A stretch of DNA of 64,000 bases from Nodosilinea nodulosa PCC 7104 (GTDB lineage Bacteria > Cyanobacteriota > Cyanobacteriia > Phormidesmidales > Phormidesmidaceae), in contig NZ_JH976537.1 of the NCBI RefSeq assembly GCF_000309385.1, forward strand, positions 5,251,850-5,315,849, given 5' to 3'. The position numbers and the translations under genes were made by a program. The notes beneath the pieces were generated by a model. It searched no databases and was not told the origin of the DNA. It saw only the letters and a program-made list of their open reading frames with translations. Below are positions 35,939 through 43,815 of this stretch, piece by piece (position 1 is the stretch's first letter; each line of letters starts with the position of its first letter).

Positions 35939-36997
35939 ATGAGTTACGTTCGTCCCAATATTGAGGCCATGGCTGGCTACGTGCCGGGAGAGCAGCCCCG
36001 CCCCGGTTCAGGCATTATCAAGCTCAACTCCAACGAAAACCCCTATCCGCCGTCGCCCAGCGTCATTGAGGCGCTGCGACAGGTTGACTATGAGCAGCTC
36101 CGGCGCTATCCCGACCCGTTTGCCCGCCGCTTTTGCCAGGCGATCGCCGAGGTTCTGGGCGTACCCGCCGACTGGATCATTGTCGTCAACGGCAGCGACG
36201 ACCTGCTGAATCTGCTGGTGCGCACCTGTGCGGACGACTCAGCCCGACCAATTGTCTACCCCACGCCGACCTACGTGCTGTACCGCACCCTGGCGGCGCT
36301 GCAGCCTGCCACCGTGGTCGAGGTTCCCTATCCCGACAACTTTCAGTTTCCGCTCAAGGAACTGGTGGCGGCCCAGGGGGCAATTACGTTCATCGCGTCG
36401 CCCAATAGCCCGTCGGGTCATGGGGTGGCGCTGGCCGACCTGCGAGCACTGGCGCAGCAGGCTTCGGGCCTGGTGGTGGTGGATGAGGCCTACGTGGATT
36501 TTGCCGAGGGTTCGGCGCTGTCGCTGGTGCAGGAGTTCGACAACGTGGTGCTGCTGCGGACCCTGTCGAAGGGCTATTCGCTGGCGGGGCTGCGGCTGGG
36601 GTTTGGCATTGCCCACCCGGCGCTGCTGGCGGAGCTATTTAAGGTGAAAGACAGCTATAACGTAGATGCGATCGCGATCGCCCTAGGAACAGCGGCCATG
36701 CGCGATCAGGCCTACAAAAATGCTTGCGTAGCCAAAATCAAAGCCTCGCGAACGGCATTGACCAAAGAACTGCGGCATCTGAGGTTCACCGTGCTCGATT
36801 CCCACGGCAACTTTGTCTTGGCCGCACCGCCCCAGGGCAATGCGGAGCAGCTGTATCTGGCCCTAAAAGAGCAGGGCATTTTAGTACGCTACTTCAAACA
36901 GCCCCGGCTAGACGACAAGCTGCGAATTTCGGTGGGCACCGAGGAGCAAAATCACGCCCTGATCGCCGCCCTAACCCGTTTAACCCGCACTACGTAA
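35939..36997 (+). CDS. hisC: Histidinol-phosphate aminotransferase
   Basis: The 352-residue class I/II PLP aminotransferase converts imidazole acetol phosphate to histidinol phosphate. Features are MSYVRPNIEAMAGYVPGEQP, LNSNENPYPPSP, the NGSDDLLNLLVRTC phosphate-binding segment, DEAYVDFAEG (Asp and Tyr contacting PLP) and the Schiff-base Lys in LLRTLSKGYSLAGLRLGFGI. The C-terminal Arg is in KLRISVGTEEQN. Length is typical. Related aromatic aminotransferases have similar motifs, but the overall match is to HisC. It is divergent from the GST gene and followed by transposase debris. Confidence 0.93.
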   Translation: MSYVRPNIEAMAGYVPGEQPRPGSGIIKLNSNENPYPPSPSVIEALRQVDYEQLRRYPDPFARRFCQAIAEVLGVPADWIIVVNGSDDLLNLLVRTCADDSARPIVYPTPTYVLYRTLAALQPATVVEVPYPDNFQFPLKELVAAQGAITFIASPNSPSGHGVALADLRALAQQASGLVVVDEAYVDFAEGSALSLVQEFDNVVLLRTLSKGYSLAGLRLGFGIAHPALLAELFKVKDSYNVDAIAIALGTAAMRDQAYKNACVAKIKASRTALTKELRHLRFTVLDSHGNFVLAAPPQGNAEQLYLALKEQGILVRYFKQPRLDDKLRISVGTEEQNHALIAALTRLTRTT

Positions 36998-37068
36998 TGC
37001 GACATGGACGCAGTCAGGGACTGTTTATATTGTTGGCTGTCAACATTACTCCAGACGGGGTTAAACAC

Positions 37069-37309
37069 CGTCAGCGCCAGCGATCGCTGAGCCTGAGCGA
37101 GATCACGACAATGCTGGTGTGCTTCCACCAACAGCACTATCGAAACTTCAGGGCGTTCTACCGCAAGCATGTCTGCGCGCATTGGCGAGAGGCCTTTCCC
37201 GGCCCAGCTACAACCACTTTGGGGAATGGATGCCCTCAGAGATGCTTCCCTGTGCCTGTACCTGAAGCACTGTTTTGGCCCTTGCACCGGCCTCAGCGTC
37301 GTAGACCAC
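37069..37309 (+). pseudogene. IS982-family transposase remnant, twice frameshifted
   Basis: Three frames together give an IS982-type transposase fragment: from 37069 RSLSLSEITTMLVCFHQQHY then NFRAFYRKHVCAHWREAFP; from 37206 SYNHFGEWMPSEMLP; from 37250 LYLKHCFGPCTGLSVVD. The order HWR-FP, SYN-F-EWMP, LKHCFG-CTG-S-VD is that of the N-terminal half of IS982 transposases up to the first catalytic Asp. Two frameshifts and the missing C-terminal half make it dead. It lies just after hisC; no inverted repeats of an intact IS were found. Confidence 0.75.
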
Positions 37310-37387
37310 CTTCATGGCTAAGCCCTTCAATACTTTGAAATAAGGCTGGTTCGATAGACCGTAATGACCAGGCTGGGTTCAGCCTCG

Positions 37388-37645
37388 TTACTTCTCCAGG
37401 CGCACCACGTACCACTGCATAGCTTCGCCGGGGGCTAGCTCCAGTTCGCAGGCGGTGTCGCGCAGGTGCTGGGCTTGCTCGGTCACGGTGCCAAAGCGCT
37501 GGAGGTCGCGGGGCAAGTCTTGCTGGCGATCGCGCAGCAGTCCCGCCAGCCGCTCCAGCAGCTCCTCGGGGGTGACAAACTCTTCCGCTGCGCCGGGCAT
37601 CAGCACAACAAACATATCCTCTTGGTACATAATGGCGTCGGGCAT
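37388..37645 (-). CDS. CRR7-like protein (chlororespiratory reduction 7)
   Basis: The 85-residue soluble protein matches CRR7, known in plants as needed for accumulation of the chloroplast NDH complex. Typical segments are MPDAIMYQEDMFVVL, the LPRDLQRFGTV motif, the EEFVTPEELLERL helix and the C-terminal GEAMQWYVVRLEK. Its function in cyanobacteria is not established. It is divergent from sir, with 335 bp between the start codons, and convergent with the IS982 remnant. Confidence 0.85.
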   Translation of the reverse strand: MPDAIMYQEDMFVVLMPGAAEEFVTPEELLERLAGLLRDRQQDLPRDLQRFGTVTEQAQHLRDTACELELAPGEAMQWYVVRLEK

Positions 37646-37980
37646 GGAGTCAAACCTTAAGGAAACCTAGTTTGATCGTAAACGCCCTGGCTGCCTTTAC
37701 CGTCTTTGGGGTACGTTTAGTGAGTGCTTCTGCGTTTCAGGGCCATCCCAGAGAGCACCGATGTAATCACTCTTAATACTGTGAATTTCCGTTGGCAAGC
37801 TGGCCGATCGTTTGGATCCGGTGGTAGGATGAAGTGGGCATTCACCGCAATCCCGACCGGGTTACCGGAGAATTGGTGAATCGCGTCCGTCCAAGTCTCT
37901 GGGGCGCAGGCCGCTCTGCGGTGTTGTTGCCTATGCTTTCTGTCTAAGTTTTCTGTTTGAAGGGTTATTCGCCTGCCGCT
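37646..37980. promoter_or_regulatory. crr7/sir divergent promoter region with structured leader
   Basis: This 335 bp gap must hold the promoters of both genes. In the sir leader, ATTCACC (37840-37846) pairs with GGTGAAT (37875-37881) around a loop that can form a further GC-rich hairpin (CCGACCGGGTTACCGG). It may be a leader structure that affects sir expression; no known riboswitch class fits. Confidence 0.45.
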
Positions 37981-39918
37981 ATGGTTCAGACTCCAATTAA
38001 ATCTACGCCTGCTTCCTCCACCCCTGGGCCGACTCCCTCCAAGGTGGAAGTGATTAAAGAAAACAGCCACTTTTTGCGCGAGCCGGTGGCCAGCGAGCTG
38101 CTGCAAGACACCAATCACTTTTCTGAATCGGCGATTCAAATTCTGAAGTTTCACGGCTCCTACCAGCAGGACAACCGCGACAACCGCGCCAAGGGCCAAG
38201 AGAAGGACTACCAGATGATGCTGCGGACCCGCAACCCCGGCGGGTACCTCTCCCCAGAGCTGTATCTCACCCTCGATCGCCTGTCGGATGAGTACGGCAA
38301 CGGCACCCTGCGGGCCACCACCCGCCAAGGCATTCAGCTCCACGGGGTGCTGAAGCAAAACCTGAAGGCCACCATTGGGGCGATCGTGCGCAGCCTGGGG
38401 TCCACCCTGGGGGCCTGCGGCGACCTCAACCGCAACGTGATGGCTCCGCCCGCCCCCTACAAAAATCGGCCCGAGTACCGCATTGCCCAGGAGTACGCCA
38501 ACAACATCGCCGACCTGCTGCGGCCCCAAACCGAGGCCTACTACGAAATTTGGCTGGATGGCGAGAAGTTTCTCAGTGCTGAGGAGCACCCCGACGTGGT
38601 AGCCGCCCGCCAGCGCAACGGCAACGGCACCATCGTCCACAACAGCGAAGAGCCGATCTACGGCACCCACTACATGCCCCGCAAGTTTAAGTGTGCGGTA
38701 ACGGTGCCCGGCGACAACTCCATCGATGCCTACACCCACGATGTCACCCTGGTGGTGATTACCGACAAGGTTGGTCAGCTGAAGGGCTTTAACGTGCTGG
38801 CTGGCGGTGGCCTGGGCCGCACCCACAACAAAGAAGAAACCTTTGCCCGCGTCGCCGACGAGATCGGCTACATCGACAAAGCCGACATCTACGACCTGAT
38901 GAAGGCGATCGTGGCCACCCAGCGCGACTACGGCGATCGCCACAACCGCCGCCACGCCCGCATGAAATACCTGATCAACGACTGGGGCGTCGAGCGCTTT
39001 CGACAGCAGGTCGAGACCTACCTGGGCAAGCCGCTCAAGCCCTTCAAAAAGCTGCCTAAGTGGACCTTTTACGACTACCTGGGCTGGCACGAGCAGGGCG
39101 ACGGCCACTGGTTTGTGGGCGTACCCATCGAAAATGGCCGCATTCTCGATCGCCAGGGTCTCCAGCTCAAAACGGCGCTGCGGGAAATCGTGCAGCGGTT
39201 CAAACTGCCGATACTGATTACCCCCAACCAGAGCCTGCTGTTCTACGAGGTCAAGCCCGCCGATAAAGACGAAATTCAGGCGATTCTCAGCCGCCACGGC
39301 GTGGTCAAAGAGACCGAGCTAGACCCTCTGGTGCGCTACGCGATGGCCTGCCCGGCCCTGCCCCTGTGCGGCCTGGCGGTGACCGAGAGCGAGCGAATTA
39401 TGCCCACGGTGCTGGGTCGCCTGCGGGGGCTATTGACCAAACTGGGCCTGCAAGACGAGCACTTTGTGGTGCGCATGACCGGCTGCCCCAACGGCTGCGC
39501 CCGCCCCTACATGGCCGAGCTGGGCTTTGTGGGCAGCGCCCCCGAGTCGTACCAGGTGTGGCTGGGGGGCTCGCCCAACCAGACCCGGCTGGCCCGCACC
39601 TACATGGAGCGCCTGCACGACAACGACATCGAGGCCACCCTGGAGCCGCTGTTTGTGTTCTTCCGCGACGGGCGCAAGAAGGGCGAGAGCTTTGGCGACT
39701 TCTGCGATCGCGTTGGGTTTGAGGCCCTGCGCCAGTTTGCCGAAAGCTACAACCCCGACCAGTACACCCCCCGTCATACCAAGGAGGGGCGGCACCGGCT
39801 CAGTATCTCCCACGATCTGTTTATGACCCTGCAAGCTACCGCCGACAAAGAAGGGCGGCCCATGGCCCAGGTCATGGCCGATGCCCTGGCGGTTTATATG
39901 CAAAAGACAGGGGCTTAG
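37981..39918 (+). CDS. sir: Ferredoxin-sulfite reductase
   Basis: The 645-residue enzyme reduces sulfite to sulfide with six electrons from ferredoxin in sulfur assimilation. The siroheme/[4Fe-4S] ligands are in [17 protein letters not shown] and [19 protein letters not shown]; siroheme contacts include [13 protein letters not shown] and [12 protein letters not shown]. Length and the extra C-terminus separate it from nitrite reductase NirA (about 510 residues). The C-terminal tail (about residues 600-645) resembles a short ribbon-helix-like segment ([20 protein letters not shown]), common in cyanobacterial Sir. ATG 37981 (MVQTPIK) is chosen; an upstream frame adds only 8 residues. It ends at a very strong terminator. 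Confidence 0.93.
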   Translation: MVQTPIKSTPASSTPGPTPSKVEVIKENSHFLREPVASELLQDTNHFSESAIQILKFHGSYQQDNRDNRAKGQEKDYQMMLRTRNPGGYLSPELYLTLDRLSDEYGNGTLRATTRQGIQLHGVLKQNLKATIGAIVRSLGSTLGACGDLNRNVMAPPAPYKNRPEYRIAQEYANNIADLLRPQTEAYYEIWLDGEKFLSAEEHPDVVAARQRNGNGTIVHNSEEPIYGTHYMPRKFKCAVTVPGDNSIDAYTHDVTLVVITDKVGQLKGFNVLAGGGLGRTHNKEETFARVADEIGYIDKADIYDLMKAIVATQRDYGDRHNRRHARMKYLINDWGVERFRQQVETYLGKPLKPFKKLPKWTFYDYLGWHEQGDGHWFVGVPIENGRILDRQGLQLKTALREIVQRFKLPILITPNQSLLFYEVKPADKDEIQAILSRHGVVKETELDPLVRYAMACPALPLCGLAVTESERIMPTVLGRLRGLLTKLGLQDEHFVVRMTGCPNGCARPYMAELGFVGSAPESYQVWLGGSPNQTRLARTYMERLHDNDIEATLEPLFVFFRDGRKKGESFGDFCDRVGFEALRQFAESYNPDQYTPRHTKEGRHRLSISHDLFMTLQATADKEGRPMAQVMADALAVYMQKTGA

Positions 39919-39939
39919 GGGTCGACGCACCAGGAATTA

Positions 39940-39987
39940 GCTAAAAAAGAGGGAATGGATCAATGGATCCATTCCCTCTTTTTTAGC
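39940..39987. terminator. Perfect 22 bp terminator hairpin after sir
   Basis: GCTAAAAAAGAGGGAATGGATC (given as arm 39940-39961) pairs perfectly with 39966-39987 around the loop AATG. The A-rich and T-rich outer parts would give a U-tract in both directions, so it may also stop transcription of the convergent small gene at 40075. Confidence 0.92.
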
Positions 39988-40074
39988 TATGGGTAAGAAG
40001 AGACCGGGCGCCTGCTGGGGTTTGCCAGCCAAGCTAGGCTTTATCCCTAAGCACCCGGCCTTGGGGGGGGCAAG

Positions 40075-40191
40075 CTAGACGACGGGGTTACTGCGATTGG
40101 GCAGTACCCACAGCAGCATGGGGCAGACCACAACGGTCATCACGGTAACAGCGGCAATAATTTCAAGTCCGGCAACAAGAGCAGTGTCCAT
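40075..40191 (-). CDS. 38-residue single-helix membrane protein
   Basis: The frame from ATG 40191 to TAG at 40077-40075 encodes MDTALVAGLEIIAAVTVMTV followed by VVCPMLLWVLPNRS and a short tail: one membrane helix with almost no loops. A GGGAGG ribosome binding site lies 10 bases before the ATG. Size and form recall the one-helix subunits of thylakoid complexes, but it does not match PetM, PetN, PsbX or other small subunits I know, so no function is assigned. Confidence 0.6.
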   Translation of the reverse strand: MDTALVAGLEIIAAVTVMTVVVCPMLLWVLPNRSNPVV

Positions 40192-40522
40192 AATCGTTCG
40201 CCTCCCAGGGCAAAAATAATTGAGGCTCGTTCCTTAGAGAGCGGGTCTCTACTTCCGTCCTGTCGGTTACGGTAGCGTTCTTGAGGGGGCAGACAGGATG
40301 AACGGCTTCATTTTCTGTATCTACTATTACAGTTTAGCGTATTTTTCAGTCCCTTACGGAGTTGTATAATTCCGCAATATTTAGCCAGTGACAGTTTCTA
40401 TCGAAGCTACTCATGGCAGGATGAAAGCTACTTTTTGTAGTCGGCCCCAGGCTTTTTTACTATCAAGGGGTGGCAAAAATAGCCGCCTTTTCTACAGAAC
40501 TCCTGCGATTGGAGGCACTACC
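40192..40522. other. Divergent intergenic region between two small genes
   Basis: This 331 bp stretch lies between the 38-codon (minus) and 59-codon (plus) genes and should contain both promoters. It is A+T-rich around 40310-40385. No further gene or clear hairpin was seen. Confidence 0.4.
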
Positions 40523-40702
40523 ATGACTGCAATTAGAGCCTGGACGACCCAAAAACTAGCTGCCCTTGGCCTTTGGCTGGCGGGCGCCTTTGGGTTTGGC
40601 GCCGATTCTGCCCAAACCCCTGTCGCTAAAGACACCTGGACCCCAGATACCCTGACCAGCTTTGGGCTGGAAATGGGCAAAGGGTTTGGCTCTGGGTCGT
40701 AG
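40523..40702 (+). CDS. Small protein (59 aa), unknown function
   Basis: From ATG 40523 the product is MTAIRAWTTQKLAALGLWLA then GAFGFGADSAQTP and a polar Gly-rich tail. Residues 10-27 form one hydrophobic or amphipathic segment, either a membrane anchor or a signal peptide with a short mature tail. GGAGG lies 7 bases before this ATG, which fixes the start over earlier in-frame codons. A terminator follows, so the gene looks like an independent unit. I do not recognise it. Confidence 0.6.
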   Translation: MTAIRAWTTQKLAALGLWLAGAFGFGADSAQTPVAKDTWTPDTLTSFGLEMGKGFGSGS

Positions 40703-40744
40703 CGCAGCCGGTTTTTTCGCCATCCTTCGATCAGACATGACATG

Positions 40745-40782
40745 GCCTCTGCTGTCTTAACCCGACAGCGGGGCTTTTTTTT
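40745..40782 (+). terminator. Terminator after the 59-codon gene
   Basis: GCTGTC (40751-40756) and flanking bases pair with GACAGCGGGG (40764-40773) with G-U pairs and one bulge, followed by eight T. Confidence 0.75.
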
Positions 40783-40965
40783 GCGCTCAAATTTGTCCTG
40801 GGGAAATTTAAATTTCAAGGATTGCTAAATTTACGGTCGAAAGGGCGGGATGTTGGTTTAGAAATAACGCTCCATAGATGGGGCCACTGGCCAGGGAATT
40901 GGCTCTCTAAGTATTTTTACTGAAGCTCAAACCAAAATTTGAGCGCAGGGCAGGCCAAGTCAGCG

Positions 40966-41910
40966 CTAGGCTTGCTTTGCGATCGTGGTGGCGGTAAGTG
41001 GGGCGTCGCCCAGATTGTCGCTTAGGGTCTTGAGGACGTCGAGAAAGGCATAGATAGCGGGGGTGTGCAGGGCATCGCCCAGAACGGCGGCGCCAATGAT
41101 TCGCACCAGCGGTTCAGGCAGGTCGAACACCTGCACCCGGTCTGGAATCGGCTCGGCGGCCAGGCGGGGCAGAATGGTGGCCCCCAACCCCTGGGCTACC
41201 AAATTGACGATGGTGGTATCGGTTTCCACCTCTGAGACGACGTTGAGCCGGTAGCCGTGGGCCTGAACATGGTCGTAGACGTCGCGCATCATGATGCGAT
41301 CGGCGGGGGGCATAATCATCGGGTGCTGGGCCACCTCTGCCCAGGTCAGCTGCGGCCCGGCCAGCTGAAAGTCTGGGGGAAACAGGGCCACGTAGGCGTT
41401 TTTGAGCACTTCCCAGGTGTCGAGATCGGCGGCGGCGGGCAAGAGGGTAAAGCCAATGTCGGCGCGGCCCTCCCGCAGGGCTTTTTCGACCTGGAGGTAG
41501 TTGTCGTGCTCGCTCAGGTTGACGGCGATGTCGGGGTGGCGCTGCTTAAACTGGGCGATCGCATCGGGCAGCAGATGAATGGCAATGCTGCGAAAGGAGG
41601 CGATGCGCACCTGCCCGCCCTTCAGCCCTCGGGCCAGCTCAGCCTCCTCGGCAATGGCCTCGGCCTGCTGCAAAATGATCCGGGCGTGGCTGACGATGCG
41701 ATCGCCCACAGGCGTCAGCCGCGCGCCGTGCCGCCCCCGCGAAAACAGCACGATCCCCAGGTGCTCCTCCAGGGCCGAAATGCTGTGGCTCACCGCCGAC
41801 TGCGACATGTCGAGTTTGAGAGCGGCCTCGCTGAAGGTCTCTTCCTCGGCCACGGCGACTAAAATCCGCAGCTGAGACAGTTTCATCTGGTTTTGATGGT
41901 TATCCCTCAT
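40966..41910 (-). CDS. LysR-family transcriptional regulator (paralogue)
   Basis: The 314-residue protein has the LysR DNA-binding domain at about residues 10-70 (LSQLRILVAVAEEETFSEAA, then MSQSAVSHSISALEEHLGI) and an effector domain from about 98. It is similar along its whole length to the ald-adjacent regulator at 15430, so they arose by duplication. It is divergent from the DM13 gene with 256 bp between starts; that gene or the carotenoid genes beyond may be targets, but this is inference. An internal ATG at 41886 is a possible alternative start. Confidence 0.9.
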   Translation of the reverse strand: MRDNHQNQMKLSQLRILVAVAEEETFSEAALKLDMSQSAVSHSISALEEHLGIVLFSRGRHGARLTPVGDRIVSHARIILQQAEAIAEEAELARGLKGGQVRIASFRSIAIHLLPDAIAQFKQRHPDIAVNLSEHDNYLQVEKALREGRADIGFTLLPAAADLDTWEVLKNAYVALFPPDFQLAGPQLTWAEVAQHPMIMPPADRIMMRDVYDHVQAHGYRLNVVSEVETDTTIVNLVAQGLGATILPRLAAEPIPDRVQVFDLPEPLVRIIGAAVLGDALHTPAIYAFLDVLKTLSDNLGDAPLTATTIAKQA

Positions 41911-42166
41911 GCCGCCCGAATCTAGAGACGATGGCGCAATCTCTATGAGACTACAGCAGGTTGAGAGCTAAAACCGCTCACAGACTGACCATCCGGCCCC
42001 AGGGTAAGGGCGATCGCCTCGGCCCTGGCCCCCTGCTTTTCTGAACAGCCGCCTCTGCGGCTCATAATTTCCTCACCAGCCGCTCAGATTTAGATCAGCG
42101 GAGTCTCACCTGGGCCGCCCATGATGGCAGCAATCGTTGACTACCCCACTAACGGAGATGAAGACT

Positions 42167-42625
42167 ATGAAAAACCTGATGTTTGCGGTCCTGGCCTTGA
42201 GCGCCACCGCTGTTGCCCTGGGCGTTAGCATTGCGCCAGAGGTGGCGATCGGCTCCAAGCCACCCCTGGCCGCCGTGGTTTCAGCGGTATCCCTAGCCCA
42301 GGCCCCAGGCCAGTTTGTCACCGTAGAGCAAGACCACGCCACCACCGGTACCGCGCGCCTGGTCACCACCGACGGGCAGCAATACCTGGAGTTTGATCAG
42401 ACCTTTGACACCGCTCGCGGCCCGGCGGTAAAAGTCATTCTCTATAAAGAGGCAGCGGTGCCCGTGTCGATTGCCGAAGGCGACTACCTGACCCTCGCCC
42501 CCCTGCAAAGCTTCTCCGGCGCCCAGCGGTACTTAATTCCGGCGGGGGTCAACATAGACGATTACCAGGCCGTGGGCATTTGGTGTCAGCAGTTTAATGT
42601 GACCTTTGCCTACGCGCCTATCTAA
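42167..42625 (+). CDS. Exported DM13-domain protein
   Basis: The 152-residue product has a signal peptide (MKNLMFAVLALSATAVALGV, residues 1-20) and a DM13 domain (about residues 45-150): QFVTVEQDHATTGTARLV, LEFDQTFDTARGPAVKVIL, LAPLQSFSGAQRYLIPAG and YQAVGIWCQQFNVTFAYA, with the single conserved Cys. DM13 domains are proposed to work in extracytoplasmic electron transfer or hydroxylation. CGGAG about 10 bases upstream supports ATG 42167 over ATG 42158 and 42137. It lies divergent from the LysR gene and upstream of HCP. Confidence 0.85.
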   Translation: MKNLMFAVLALSATAVALGVSIAPEVAIGSKPPLAAVVSAVSLAQAPGQFVTVEQDHATTGTARLVTTDGQQYLEFDQTFDTARGPAVKVILYKEAAVPVSIAEGDYLTLAPLQSFSGAQRYLIPAGVNIDDYQAVGIWCQQFNVTFAYAPI

Positions 42626-42665
42626 CAGGATGTCTGAAAAGTCCTATTTTTTGTAGCGAAAGCGA

Positions 42666-42744
42666 AGATCCCCCTCAATCCCCCTACCCTGCCCCCTTAA
42701 AACGAGGATTTTGACCCCCCTTTTTAAGGGGGGCAGGGGGGATC
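42666..42744. repeat. 79 bp GATC-ended dispersed repeat (intergenic)
   Basis: It runs from AGATCCCCCTCAATCCCCCT to TTTTTAAGGGGGGCAGGGGG and GATC, a palindrome-like arrangement of C-rich and G-rich arms. It matches the repeat embedded in the PMT gene at 34711-34790 in opposite orientation. It follows the DM13 gene by 40 bp and may fold as a terminator. The rest of 42626-42966 holds no supported gene. Confidence 0.75.
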
Positions 42745-42966
42745 AGCAGGCAGCTAAAGCTACAGCAGATCACGTTTCAAACGCCCTCTACGCATCTGGG
42801 TGAGGCGGAGTCTGGTTTGGGCCTTGGGAACCAGACAGTCAGGAGATGGCACCCAAGGCTTCACTTCCCGATTGTCTGCCCATCGACTCGTGCCATGTCC
42901 CTCCTGGTAAAGATGTGAGCCGCCCGGCCCCCGGCCTAGAGTGAAGTGTCGACATTGGACGGCTTT

Positions 42967-43491
42967 ATGGCTTCTGAAACACAACACAATCAAATTACTC
43001 AGCAATCTACCGACGCGCTGTTTGAGCGCTACGACGCCCTCGGGGTAGATGACAAGCTGGCGCTGCTCTACTATATCTACGAGGCCATGGGCGATTCTGT
43101 CACCCCCGCTGCCCCCGGTGCCGCCGATCCTGAGCTAGCTGAGCCTTTAATCGAAGCGCTGTTTGACCTTTCAGAAGATGAGCAGCTTGAGGCCATGCGC
43201 CAGGTGGTGCGAAAGGACCAAAGCGACATATCTCAGCGCTACGGCGGCCTCAGCGCCAACAATCAGCTGCTGGTGTGGTACGGCTGGGCCGAGGCCATGG
43301 GCAACCAGATCGTCGGCATGCCCAGCGACTACAAGGCAGAAGGTCCGGTGAAAGAAATTATGTCTGACATCAAGGGTCTGGAGTTTCAGTCGCAGATTTC
43401 GCTGCTGCGGGAAGCGGCAACCCAGATGGGCTTTAGCAGTGTCACTGCTCCCCCTCCCCTGGCCGAAACTGGCACCACCGACAGTCTGTAG
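42967..43491 (+). CDS. Helical carotenoid protein (OCP N-terminal-domain homologue)
   Basis: The 174-residue protein matches the all-helical carotenoid-binding domain of the orange carotenoid protein without the NTF2-like C-terminal domain, that is, an HCP. Typical phrases are DDKLALLYYIYEAMGDSVTP, AAPGAADPELAEPL, LSEDEQLEAMRQVVRKDQ, YGGLSANNQLLVWYGWAEAM and LEFQSQISLLREA. HCPs bind ketocarotenoids and some quench singlet oxygen or phycobilisomes, depending on clade; the clade is not decided here. ATG 42967 is chosen over an in-frame GTG at 42946. A hairpin and then crtO follow, supplying a likely ligand-making partner. Confidence 0.92.
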   Translation: MASETQHNQITQQSTDALFERYDALGVDDKLALLYYIYEAMGDSVTPAAPGAADPELAEPLIEALFDLSEDEQLEAMRQVVRKDQSDISQRYGGLSANNQLLVWYGWAEAMGNQIVGMPSDYKAEGPVKEIMSDIKGLEFQSQISLLREAATQMGFSSVTAPPPLAETGTTDSL

Positions 43492-43510
43492 ACCCGTCGC
43501 CGACACTTGC

Positions 43511-43540
43511 AGCCCCGACCCTGCTGATAGGGTCGGGGCT
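43511..43540 (+). terminator. GC-rich hairpin after HCP gene
   Basis: A 12 bp perfect stem (AGCCCCGACCCT with AGGGTCGGGGCT) and 6-base loop lie 20 bp after the HCP stop codon. There is no T-run, so it may attenuate or stabilise rather than fully terminate. Confidence 0.65.
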
Positions 43541-43782
43541 GGTGTTTGAGCCACCTACTGCCGACCAGCCCAAGTTAACCCAAGGCCCAGGGCGATCGCC
43601 CCGCAGAAACCTGTTGCGGCGAAACGCTCCACGTTAGCGGTCAGAGAAGCGGCAAACCCCACCTCCCTGGCGCTCTGGCCCCCTTGCGATCGGCAGCCGC
43701 CAGGAAACCGATGCCGCAGTCCACTGAAATTGGCCTCTCACCCCTCTGACAGAGGGCTTGCAGTTCCCGCTGCCTCGGCTCG

Positions 43783-43810
43783 CCTGTATTCCCAAACCTG
43801 TATTCCCAAA
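43783..43810. repeat. 14 bp tandem duplication before crtO
   Basis: CCTGTATTCCCAAA occurs twice head to tail, ending 5 bp before the crtO start codon, in the place where a ribosome binding site would be. The rest of 43541-43815 holds no supported gene. Confidence 0.75.
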
Positions 43811-43815
43811 TTTCC

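Noticed and set aside
36724..37338. 204-codon open frame overlapping the hisC 3' end
   Set aside because: Its first half is an out-of-frame shadow of hisC. Only the part after 37069 is meaningful, as an IS982 fragment, and it is frameshifted there.
37717..39297. 526-codon minus-strand open frame opposite sir
   Set aside because: Antisense to the strongly supported sir gene. Composition (Gly/Val/Ala/His-rich, repetitive) is that of a shadow of G+C-rich codon use.
42760..43005. 81-codon minus-strand frame upstream of HCP
   Set aside because: Overlaps the HCP start by about 40 bp, has no ribosome binding site and no recognisable domain.
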